In this document: piece by piece, positions 47,792 to 56,251 of the stretch | Position numbering within the stretch: position 1 is the stretch's first letter | Layout: the number at the start of each line of letters is the position of its first letter | Notes under the pieces: generated by a model | Database searches by the model: none | The model's input: the letters and a program-made list of their open reading frames with translations, nothing else | What the model was told of the DNA's origin: nothing | Translations under genes and position numbers: made by a program | From: Sphingomonas palustris | Lineage (GTDB): Bacteria; Pseudomonadota; Alphaproteobacteria; Sphingomonadales; Sphingomonadaceae | Length of the DNA stretch: 64,000 bases | Assembly (NCBI GenBank): GCA_026225215.1 | Contig: JAMFSI010000031.1 | Coordinates: 1-64,000 of the forward strand | Direction: 5' to 3'

Positions 47792-50262
47792 GTACAGACA
47801 CGCCTGGCGCGCTGGCCGGTATCCTCATCATCGAAACCGCCGAACGTCCGGCGGGTGAATATACCGCGCGACTGCTCGCCGATTTCGGTGCGCAGGTGAT
47901 CAAGGTCGAGCGGCCCGGTGGCAGCCGCACCCGCACCATGGGGCCCTTTGCTCAAGGCCAGAGCACGCTGTTTGCCTATCTCAATACCAATAAGCGCACG
48001 ATCGTACTCGATCTCGCCAAGCCGGAAGATCGTGCCGCCCTCGATCACATGCTGGCCAGCGCCCATGCCCTGATCGACGATCACGGGGATGCCTGGACCG
48101 AAGCGCATGGCCTCGCACCCGCCGCCATCGCCGCCGCGCATCCGCATCTGGTCCATTGCCTTATAACCCCGTTCGGCCAAGGTGCTCCGCGCGAATGGCA
48201 GAATGCCCAGCCGATCAACGTCATGAATGCCGGCGGCTGGGCCTGGCATTCGCCCAGCGAGGCCAGCCCGGACATGCCGCCGCTGAAAGGCGCAGGCCGG
48301 TTCATGCCCGATTACGACGCCGGGCTCGATGCTGCGCTGGCCACCCTCGCCTCGCTGCACCGCCAGCGCCATCGCGGTGCAGGCCAATTCATCGACATCT
48401 CCGAGCAACAGGTCCAGATCAACCGCGTCGATTGCGTGCTCGATCGCATGCTCGCCGGCGAGGAGGAACCGAACCACGAACGCACCCGCTATGATATGGG
48501 CGGCCCGGCGACCTCGTTCGCCGCCAAGGACGGCTACATCTATCTGTTCATGACCACCAAGGCGCATTGGCTGGGGCTATGCAAATTGATGGGCGATCCC
48601 GAATGGGCTCGTGCCTTTCCCGAGGATTGGCTGGAGTTCCATTGTACGCGCGACCGCGTGCTCGATTTCCGCGCGAAATTTGCAGCCTGGTCCGTCGGGC
48701 AAGACAAGCACGCTATCGCCGAAGCCGGACAAAAGCTGGGCGTGGCCATCGTCCCGGTCAATTCCGCCGCCGATCTGCCGCATAATGAACAATTCATCCA
48801 TCGCGGCTTCTTCCAGACCTTACCCGAAGCCGGCTTCGGCGAGGCGCCCTGGCCTACGGTCCCGTACAAACTCAGCGCCACCCCGGTCCGCCTGACCTCC
48901 CCGCCGCCCACGCTGAGCTCATTCGATCCTCCCCCGCTGGGGGAGGTGGCAGTCGCACTTGCGACTGACGGAGGGGGCGCCACCCCGATCCACACCCCCT
49001 CCCCGGCCCTGCGGGCGGCACCTCCCCCAGCGGGGGAGGGTTTCAGGCGCCACCCTGCGAAGACCGATCGCGGTGGCCCACTCGCGGGCGTGCGCGTGCT
49101 TGAGCTGACCAAGGTATGGGCAGGCCCTTATACCGGCAAGCTGCTGGCGCACCTCGGCGCCGAAGTGATCAAGCTGGAAAGCCGCACGAACCTCGATGAA
49201 ATGCGCGCCTATGGCGGCGTCGATATCGATTCTGCCCCCTATTTCCTCGCCATCAATCAGGAAATCCTCTCGGCCCAGGTCAATATGAAGACGCCCGAGG
49301 GTATCGATCTGGTGCGCCAATTGGTGGCGCAAAGCGATATCGTCATCGATAATATCCGCCCCGGCGCGATGGCCCGCGCGGGGCTGGGCTATGAGCAACT
49401 CAAGGCAATTAAACCCGACATCATCCAGGTGTCGATCAAGATGTGGGGAGAGGATGGCCCGCTGGGTTATCAGACCGGCTATGCGCCGTGCTTCGCTGCG
49501 CTCTCGGGCCTCTACTATCTGGTCGGATATGAAGGCGAGACGCCGCGTGGCATGAACATCCGTTATGGCGATTCCACCGCCGGGGCTTGTGCCGCGCTCG
49601 CCGCGATCGCCGCGCTGCACCACCGCGACGCCACCGGCGAGGGCCAGTTCATCGATGTGTCGGCGGTGGAGGCGCTGTCGAGCATGGCCGGTGACAGCTT
49701 GCTCGCCTATGCCCTGACCGGTGCGGTGCCGCAATCGGATGGCAATGCCCATCCCGAGATGGCCCCACATGGCGCCTATCCTTGCCATGAAGCGGAATGG
49801 ATCAGCATCGCGGTGACCGATGACGCGGAATGGCGGGGGCTGTGTATGGTGCTGTCGGCGCCCGCATTGGCCACCGATCCGCGCTTCGCGACGCTGGCCG
49901 CGCGGCTTGCCAACCGCCATGCCTTGGATGAAGTGCTGGGTGCCCTCACCCGGTCGCACGGCTCGGCGGAATTGGCCGAACGCTTGCGTGCTGCGGGCAT
50001 CGCTGCATTCCGCAGCGCCAGTTCGCTCGATCTGGCGTCGGATGGCTATCTCTGGGAGCGTGGCGGTTATCGCATGGTGTCGGATCACCGGCACGGCTCG
50101 CGCCCGATCATCGGCCCGAGTTGGCGGATGACCCCCGATGAAGCCGCAATCGAGACCGGCGCCCCGCTGCTGGGCGAGCATAACGATTACGTCTATCGCG
50201 ATATTCTCGGCCTGTCGGCGGAGCGCCTCGACGAATTGATCGCCGGGAAGATTGTCGATTAA
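47788..50262 (+). CDS. Tandem two-domain CaiB/BaiF class III CoA-transferase
   Basis: Two CaiB domains: ILIIETAERPAGEYTARLLADFGAQVIKVE and VRVLELTKVWAGPYTGKLLAHLGAEVIKLE; RYGDSTAG catalytic Asp region; ATGA overlap with AKR gene. Confidence 0.94.
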   Translation: MSTDTPGALAGILIIETAERPAGEYTARLLADFGAQVIKVERPGGSRTRTMGPFAQGQSTLFAYLNTNKRTIVLDLAKPEDRAALDHMLASAHALIDDHGDAWTEAHGLAPAAIAAAHPHLVHCLITPFGQGAPREWQNAQPINVMNAGGWAWHSPSEASPDMPPLKGAGRFMPDYDAGLDAALATLASLHRQRHRGAGQFIDISEQQVQINRVDCVLDRMLAGEEEPNHERTRYDMGGPATSFAAKDGYIYLFMTTKAHWLGLCKLMGDPEWARAFPEDWLEFHCTRDRVLDFRAKFAAWSVGQDKHAIAEAGQKLGVAIVPVNSAADLPHNEQFIHRGFFQTLPEAGFGEAPWPTVPYKLSATPVRLTSPPPTLSSFDPPPLGEVAVALATDGGGATPIHTPSPALRAAPPPAGEGFRRHPAKTDRGGPLAGVRVLELTKVWAGPYTGKLLAHLGAEVIKLESRTNLDEMRAYGGVDIDSAPYFLAINQEILSAQVNMKTPEGIDLVRQLVAQSDIVIDNIRPGAMARAGLGYEQLKAIKPDIIQVSIKMWGEDGPLGYQTGYAPCFAALSGLYYLVGYEGETPRGMNIRYGDSTAGACAALAAIAALHHRDATGEGQFIDVSAVEALSSMAGDSLLAYALTGAVPQSDGNAHPEMAPHGAYPCHEAEWISIAVTDDAEWRGLCMVLSAPALATDPRFATLAARLANRHALDEVLGALTRSHGSAELAERLRAAGIAAFRSASSLDLASDGYLWERGGYRMVSDHRHGSRPIIGPSWRMTPDEAAIETGAPLLGEHNDYVYRDILGLSAERLDELIAGKIVD
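48926..49040. repeat. Family B inverted repeat, copy 2, in frame within the CoA-transferase ORF
   Basis: atcctcccccgctgggggaggtggcagtcgcacttgcgactgacggagggggcg ... ccccctccccggccctgcgggcggcacctcccccagcgggggaggg. Confidence 0.9.
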
Positions 50263-50326
50263 GATAAATCGAGGCAGATTACCCGACACGAGCCCGAACC
50301 GGGCCGCTGACTTGGGGGATGCCGCC

Positions 50327-51247
50327 GTGAAATTGTCGTTTTCGATGCCTAACATGGTCCGCCTGAAAGCGATGGGTCAGCCCTGGGAGCGCGATGTCAC
50401 TGGCGCCGATCAGCAGCGACTGGCGCGCTGGGCGGAAAAGCTGGGTTTCGAGATGATCTCGGTGCCCGAGCATCACATCATCCCGCGCAATCATGTGGAG
50501 CTGTCCGGCGCGCATTATTTCGCCGCTTATCCCGGCATGGCCTTCTTCGCCGGCGCCACCAGCACCATTCGCGTCAATAGCTGCATCGCCATCCTGCCGG
50601 TGCAGCATCCGATCATCACCGCCAAGGCGCTGGCCACGATCGACTGGATGAGCGGCGGCCGCGTCACCATCACCTTCGCTGTGGGCTGGCTCAAGGAGGA
50701 ATTCGATCTGCTGGGCGTGCCGTTTCATGAACGCGGCGCGCGGGCCGAGGAATATATCCAGGCGATTATCGCGCTATGGACTCAGGAGACCCCCGAATTC
50801 GAGGGCAAATATGTTTCGTTCCGCGATGTCGCTTTCGAGCCCAAGCCGGTCCAGCGTCCGCATTTGCCGGTCTGGTTCGGCGGCGATGCCGATGCCGTGC
50901 TGAAGCGCGTCGGGCGCTACGCCTCCGGCTGGTGGCCGTTCCTGACCAAGCCGGAGAATATCCCGGCCCGCATCGATTTCATCAAATCGCAGCCCGATTA
51001 CAATGGCCAGCTCGAGCATGTATTCTACGGTCTTGCCACCGGGCGCGTGGGCGAAGGCCATGTCGTGCTGGATGATCCGGATGCGCGTCCGGGGATGACT
51101 GCGCAGGAAATCATCGATCGGCTAGGGTGGTTCAAGTCGCTCGGGGTGACGATGAGCGGCCTGCCGATCCCACCGCTGGCCAGCGCCGAGGCCTATTTCG
51201 ATTACACGCAATGGGTCGCGGAAGAGATCATGCCCGCGATTGCGTGA
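50327..51247 (+). CDS. LLM-class flavin-dependent oxidoreductase (TIGR03619-like)
   Basis: GTG start; KLSFSMPNMVRLKAMG...LGFEMISVPEHHIIPRNHVELSG...RPHLPVWFGGDADAVLKRVGRYASGWWPF. Confidence 0.88.
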   Translation: MKLSFSMPNMVRLKAMGQPWERDVTGADQQRLARWAEKLGFEMISVPEHHIIPRNHVELSGAHYFAAYPGMAFFAGATSTIRVNSCIAILPVQHPIITAKALATIDWMSGGRVTITFAVGWLKEEFDLLGVPFHERGARAEEYIQAIIALWTQETPEFEGKYVSFRDVAFEPKPVQRPHLPVWFGGDADAVLKRVGRYASGWWPFLTKPENIPARIDFIKSQPDYNGQLEHVFYGLATGRVGEGHVVLDDPDARPGMTAQEIIDRLGWFKSLGVTMSGLPIPPLASAEAYFDYTQWVAEEIMPAIA

Positions 51248-51274
51248 CTCCATCCCTCGCCTCAACCCCGCCTA

Positions 51275-51356
51275 TGCTAAGCTTGTCGAAGCACTGCATT
51301 TCTAATTAACTTATTAAAAATAAAGTAAATTCTTTGACAAGCTCAGGACAAACGGG
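51275..51356. repeat. Family A inverted repeat, degenerate copy 3
   Basis: tgctaagcttgtcgaagcactg ... tctttgacaagctcaggacaaacggg. Confidence 0.8.
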
Positions 51357-51374
51357 AAAGAGGACGTAGAAAAC

Positions 51375-52088
51375 ATGGCAATTTTCGTGCTGGTCCACGG
51401 CGGCGGCCACGGCGGCTGGTGTTATCAAAAATTGGCGCGCTTGCTGCGCGCCGCCGGCCACGAGGTTCATACCCCGACGCTGACCGGGCTCGGCGATCGC
51501 CGCCACCTGCTCGCCCCCGGCATCGATCTCGACAGCCATATCGACGATGTCGTCAGCCTGCTGTTCCATGAGGATCTGCGCGACGTCTATATCGCCGGCC
51601 ATTCCTATGGCGGCATGGTCATCACCGGGGTCGCCGATCGGGCGCTCGACCGGGTCAAACATTTGATCTTCCTCGATGCGGCGCACCCGCGCGACGGTGA
51701 AGCGCTATCGACGATCGCGGCCGCGCAGATGGGCATGGCCAGCACTTTTCTGACCGAGGTAAACGGCGTCGAATGCTATCATTTGCCGGAAGACAGGGCC
51801 GCACACGCTTACGGCGTCAGCGATCCCGAGGTGGTGGCCTGGATGAAACCGCGCCTGGCGCCGCACCCCTGGGCCTGCATGACCCAGCCGCTGCGCCTGG
51901 ACCACGAGGACCAAGTCATGGCGCTCCCGCGCACCTCGATCAATTGCACGCCGACACTGGCGGTTCGTCCGAAGGAATATCTCCATCGCACCTTCGAAGC
52001 CGATCATCTGTTCGAGATCGATACCGGGCATGATCTGATGATCAGCGAACCGGAGAAGGTGGCGGAGATGCTGCTGAGTATCGTTTGA
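51375..52088 (+). CDS. Alpha/beta hydrolase (EstC / plant methylesterase-like)
   Basis: IFVLVHGGGHGGWCYQKLARLLRAAGHEVHTPTLTGLGDRRHLL; VYIAGHSYGGMVITGVA; DTGHDLMISEPEKVAEML. Confidence 0.93.
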   Translation: MAIFVLVHGGGHGGWCYQKLARLLRAAGHEVHTPTLTGLGDRRHLLAPGIDLDSHIDDVVSLLFHEDLRDVYIAGHSYGGMVITGVADRALDRVKHLIFLDAAHPRDGEALSTIAAAQMGMASTFLTEVNGVECYHLPEDRAAHAYGVSDPEVVAWMKPRLAPHPWACMTQPLRLDHEDQVMALPRTSINCTPTLAVRPKEYLHRTFEADHLFEIDTGHDLMISEPEKVAEMLLSIV

Positions 52089-52092
52089 AGAC

Positions 52093-52234
52093 GCCCCTTC
52101 TCCCCGCCCGCTTGCGAGAGGGGGTGCTCAGAGGCACGTGACTCTGAGCACGGATAGGCATTCAACGCGCAGATTCTAGACGATTTAAGCAAGAAAGTGC
52201 CCACCCCTAACCCCTCCCGCAAGCGGGCGGGGAA
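52093..52234. repeat. Family C inverted repeat (ccctcccgcaagcgggaggg + taggggtgggc), copy 1
   Basis: ccccttctccccgcccgcttgcgagagggggtg and gcccacccctaacccctcccgcaagcgggcgggga between convergent genes. Confidence 0.82.
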
Positions 52235-52244
52235 CAGGTCGCCG

Positions 52245-53159
52245 CTACCCCCAGATCGCTTCCGCCGCCGCCAATGCCTGTTCTCCACGTCCCCCCAATT
52301 CCGAGGTCAGCGCTTTCAGGCGATAGGTCCACAAATGCAATGGATGCTCCAGGGTCATCCCCATCGCGCCGAGGAACTGGTGAAAATCATACGTCACCCG
52401 CTTCGCCGCCTCCTGAGCGTGGAGCGCGGCCAGCGCGGCATCGCCGGCATCGCCCGATGACGCCGCTTTCAAAGCCAGCCAATAGACACCATTGGTCAGC
52501 ACTTGCGCCTCGGCCATGCGATGACGCAACGCCTGGAATGTCGCCAGTGGGCGGCCAAACTGCTTGCGCTCGGAAATATAAGTGACCGTGCTGGCCAGAG
52601 CCCCAGCCAGCAGGCCCGCTGCCTCAGCGGCCAGCCCCACTCGCCACGCCGCGCGCACGACATCGGCGCTGACATCATGGCTGCGCATTTCGCTCGGAAG
52701 CACGGTCAGGTAAGCCATCGGATAAGCAAACAACACTTCGTCGCCGGCATTGCGGATATGCTCGGCGCCTGCCGTAAAGCTGCGCACACCGCCGTCGCCG
52801 ACCACGACCACCGTCGCGCCGGGTTTGAGGAAGCGCAGCGGCGCCCGCCAACTGCCTTCCTCGATCAGGCACAAGGGACGCGGCAATTCCGGATCGAGCA
52901 AAGGCCGGACCAATGCCGTCGCCGCCGCTTCCAGCGCGAAAGGCAGTCGGGCCAGGCGCTCGACCACCAAGACCGCCGTCGCTGCACCCAGTTCCATCGC
53001 CATGACGTCGAGGAAGCCATTCTCGGCCAGTTCGGCGTCGAGCGCATCACTGACCAGCGCAAAGCCGGTATCGTGCAGCGGCACGGCAGCATAAGGCTTG
53101 GCCAGGCTGTCGATGGCGTCGAGAATCTGACGCTGGTCTTCGCTGATTGCCAAATCCAT
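52245..53159 (-). CDS. Acyl-CoA dehydrogenase, small-type partner subunit
   Basis: TYISERKQFGRPLATFQALRHRMAEAQV, FHQFLGAMGMTLEHPLHLWTYRLK. Confidence 0.88.
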   Translation of the reverse strand: MDLAISEDQRQILDAIDSLAKPYAAVPLHDTGFALVSDALDAELAENGFLDVMAMELGAATAVLVVERLARLPFALEAAATALVRPLLDPELPRPLCLIEEGSWRAPLRFLKPGATVVVVGDGGVRSFTAGAEHIRNAGDEVLFAYPMAYLTVLPSEMRSHDVSADVVRAAWRVGLAAEAAGLLAGALASTVTYISERKQFGRPLATFQALRHRMAEAQVLTNGVYWLALKAASSGDAGDAALAALHAQEAAKRVTYDFHQFLGAMGMTLEHPLHLWTYRLKALTSELGGRGEQALAAAEAIWG

Positions 53160-54304
53160 CAGCGAGGCTCCCGTGGCAGTTCCAGCACGTGGCTGGCGAT
53201 AATGTTGAGTTGGATTTCAGCAGCGCCGGCGGCGATCCCGGCGACGATACCGCGCTGGTGGTGCATCTGCAGGAAGGCCGAACCACCCGCCAACGCCTCG
53301 GGCAGGAATTCGACCACGAATTCACCGACAGCACGCTCGCACATCACCGTGGCATAGCGTGCCGAACTCGATTCGGCGCCGATCTTCAGCCCATCGACCC
53401 GCTTCTGGACAATGGCATAGCTGGCGTTGCGCGCCGCCTCGCATAATGCTGCGCAGCGTGCCGCCTCGATCCGCACCGCCTCGCGCGAGAACTGGCCGCG
53501 CGCCTGCAGCATGGCCACCGCGCGGTCGAGCGCGGCGCGCGCGAGGTGGAAGCGCGGAATTCCGAGCCGTTCATTGGTCAGCGAAAAGCCGATAATTTCC
53601 CAGGCCTGTCCCTCTTCACCCAGCCGCTGTCCGATGGGGACGACGACATCGTCGAAAAACACCTCATGGATGTCACCCTCACCGATCAGGCTGGGAATCT
53701 GGCGCACGGTGATGCCCGGCGTGTCCATGGGCACCAGCAGGATGGTGATGCCGCGCTTCTTGTCGTCGCTGGTCCGCGTCAGCAAAAAGCAAGTATCGGC
53801 GAGGCCCGCGTAGGAGGTCCAGATCTTCTGGCCGTTGACGCGATACACATCACCGTCCCGCACCGCCCTGGTGCGCAGCGAGGCGAGATCGGAGCCGGAG
53901 TCGGGCTCGGAAAAGCCCTGGCACCACAGCGCTTTTCCGCTGGTGATCGGCGGCAGATACGTCGCTTTTTGCGCCTCCGAACCATAGCGCTCCATCGTCG
54001 GCCCGATCCAATTGACGTTCATATATTGACCGCCGCGTGGCTCGCCCGCTTCCCACATCACTTCGGCCAGGATCTGCTGGTGCCACGGCCCCAGCCCCTG
54101 CCCGCCCATCGCTACGGGCCAATGCGGGAATAGCATGCCGTTTTCAGCGAGCTTGCCGCAGAACCCACGCGCGAATTCGGTCAGCGCCGGGGACGCCGGG
54201 CCGTGTTTGGAAAATTCTTCCCAATCGTCAGGCAAGGTTTCGTCGAGAAATGCCTGCAGGCCATCGCGAAATGCGCGCTGCTCCTCGTCCCATTCAAAAT
54301 CCAT
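53159..54304 (-). CDS. Acyl-CoA dehydrogenase, large-type partner subunit
   Basis: LWCQGFSEPDSGSDLASLRTRAVRDGDVYRVNGQKIWTSYAGLADTCFLLTRT. Confidence 0.93.
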   Translation of the reverse strand: MDFEWDEEQRAFRDGLQAFLDETLPDDWEEFSKHGPASPALTEFARGFCGKLAENGMLFPHWPVAMGGQGLGPWHQQILAEVMWEAGEPRGGQYMNVNWIGPTMERYGSEAQKATYLPPITSGKALWCQGFSEPDSGSDLASLRTRAVRDGDVYRVNGQKIWTSYAGLADTCFLLTRTSDDKKRGITILLVPMDTPGITVRQIPSLIGEGDIHEVFFDDVVVPIGQRLGEEGQAWEIIGFSLTNERLGIPRFHLARAALDRAVAMLQARGQFSREAVRIEAARCAALCEAARNASYAIVQKRVDGLKIGAESSSARYATVMCERAVGEFVVEFLPEALAGGSAFLQMHHQRGIVAGIAAGAAEIQLNIIASHVLELPREPR

Positions 54305-54436
54305 CGCGCGCCGCCTTTCCCCACTCCGTTAGACTAGCCCGAGCCGTTGCGCCAAGACCCTTGCGGCATTTCCCGCAGGACAACGCCGTGGGGATGGGCC
54401 AAATTGAGATGAACGCGACTCAGCCAGGACATCATC

Positions 54437-55312
54437 ATGAAAATCGGCGTCATTTATCCGCAGAACGAAACCGGGGGCGATCCGCTGGCGGTGTCGCGGA
54501 TCGGCCTTGCCACCGAGCAACTCGGCTTCGATCATCTCGTGGTCTATGATCACGTGCTGGGCGCCACGCATGACCGCGAGCCGAAATTGACCGGGCCTTA
54601 TACCGAAAAAGACCCGTTCCATGATCCCTTCGTAATGTTCGGCTATCTCGCTGGCATCACTCAGCGCATCGAGCTTGTCACCGGCATCCTGATCCTACCC
54701 CAGCGCCAGACGGTGCTCGTCGCCCGCCAGGCGGCCGATGTCGATCTGCTCTCGCACGGTCGTTTGCGGCTTGGCGTGGGCACGGGCTGGAATTATGTCG
54801 AATATGACGCGCTCGGCCAGGCTTTCGCTACGCGCGGCACGCGGATGAGCGAGCAAGTCAAGCTGCTCCGCCAGCTCTGGTCCGGCGATCTCGTAACCTT
54901 TACCGGCGAATTCGACAAGATCGACCGTGCCGCGCTCAATCCTCGACCCACGCGCCAGATCCCGATCTGGGTGGGCGGCTTTGCCGATGTCGCGCTGCGC
55001 CGGGCTGCACGCATCGCCGATGGCTTCATCTTCGCGCATGGCGCCGCCGATGCGTTTGCGACCATGCCCCGCTTGAAGGAACTGCTGGCCGAACAGGGCC
55101 GCTCATCGGATGAATTTGGCCTGCAATGCAATATGATGTCGGCCAAAGGCGCGGACGCGGTGGTCGAGACCGCCGCGCGTTGGCAGGAGATCGGTGGCAC
55201 CCATGCGTCGATCAACACCATGGGTCAGGGCTTCACCACGATTGATCAGCACCTCGATTACATCACCCAGGTTCGCGATGCTTTGGCCAAGGCCGGACTT
55301 CTGGCCGGATGA
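54437..55312 (+). CDS. LLM-class flavin-dependent oxidoreductase
   Basis: MKIGVIYPQNETGGDPLAVSRIGLATEQLGFDHLVVYDHVLGATHD...RQIPIWVGGFADVALRRAARIADGFIF. Confidence 0.92.
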   Translation: MKIGVIYPQNETGGDPLAVSRIGLATEQLGFDHLVVYDHVLGATHDREPKLTGPYTEKDPFHDPFVMFGYLAGITQRIELVTGILILPQRQTVLVARQAADVDLLSHGRLRLGVGTGWNYVEYDALGQAFATRGTRMSEQVKLLRQLWSGDLVTFTGEFDKIDRAALNPRPTRQIPIWVGGFADVALRRAARIADGFIFAHGAADAFATMPRLKELLAEQGRSSDEFGLQCNMMSAKGADAVVETAARWQEIGGTHASINTMGQGFTTIDQHLDYITQVRDALAKAGLLAG

Positions 55313-56089
55313 TCAGGCGGTGCGCTGTGCCGTGAGCGCTACCGGATCGACATAGCGCGTCGAGGATATGCCGCCATCGACCGCTATCGTCTGACCGTTG
55401 ACGAAACCGGCCTGATCCGAACACAGAAACGCCGCCATATTGGCGACGTCTTCCACCGTGCAATCGCCCGGCAGCGGGGTCAGCTCATGATTGCTGCGTT
55501 GGAAGAAGTCGAGGTCCCAGAAAGCATCGGTCATCTCGGTGCGCACCACCGTCGGCGCGATGTAATTGCTGCGGATGCCGCGACGGCCATATTCCGCCGC
55601 CAGGGTCTGCATCAATCCAATCAGCCCCGATTTGACCACACTATAAGCGCCGCCGCCCGCCGTGCCGTAAATTCCCCAGGTCGAGCCGATGAAGAGAATG
55701 CTCGATTCCTGGCCGAGATGCGGCAAAGCCTCACGGCATAGCCGAAACGGCGCCCGCATCGAGATCGCCAACACCTCGTCGAGCATGGCGTCGCTGGTCT
55801 GATCCACCGGGCCGAAGTTGAACGATCCGGCATTGTTGACCAAAATATCCAGGCCGCCAAACTGGGCGATCGCGTGCTCAACCAGCGCCTGGGGCGCATC
55901 GGCATCGGTGATATCCACCGCGATCGTCGAAAGCGCCATGCTATCGCCGATGTCATCGGCAAAGTGCTTGAGCTTGTCGGCATTGCGTCCGGTGGCCACG
56001 ACCTTGACCCCAGCCGCGCCCAGACGGCGCACGATCGCCGCGCCGATACCACCACCGCCACCGGTTACGATTGCTACCTTGCCTTGCAT
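55313..56089 (-). CDS. SDR-family oxidoreductase
   Basis: VAIVTGGGGGIGAAIVRRLGAAGVKVVATGRNADKL, NNAG, AYSVVKSGL, GQTIAVDGGISSTRYV. Confidence 0.94.
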   Translation of the reverse strand: MQGKVAIVTGGGGGIGAAIVRRLGAAGVKVVATGRNADKLKHFADDIGDSMALSTIAVDITDADAPQALVEHAIAQFGGLDILVNNAGSFNFGPVDQTSDAMLDEVLAISMRAPFRLCREALPHLGQESSILFIGSTWGIYGTAGGGAYSVVKSGLIGLMQTLAAEYGRRGIRSNYIAPTVVRTEMTDAFWDLDFFQRSNHELTPLPGDCTVEDVANMAAFLCSDQAGFVNGQTIAVDGGISSTRYVDPVALTAQRTA

Positions 56090-56140
56090 CGGTTTTCCCT
56101 TTCAGGTGAAACATTTAACTGGTGGAGCGCGGCTTGACTC

Positions 56141-56240
56141 CGCTCCCGCTTGCGGGAGGGGCGGGGGGGTGGGCATTCCCACCCGCAACTCGGCGCCAGA
56201 ACTTGCCCACCCCTAACCCCTCCCGCAAGCGGGAGGGGAA
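56141..56240. repeat. Family C inverted repeat, copy 2
   Basis: cgctcccgcttgcgggaggggcgggggggtgggca and gcccacccctaacccctcccgcaagcgggagggga. Confidence 0.88.
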
Positions 56241-56251
56241 CATCTTTCCCC

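Noticed and set aside
48919-50355. 478-aa minus-strand ORF
   Set aside because: Antisense shadow of the CoA-transferase gene, no recognisable motif
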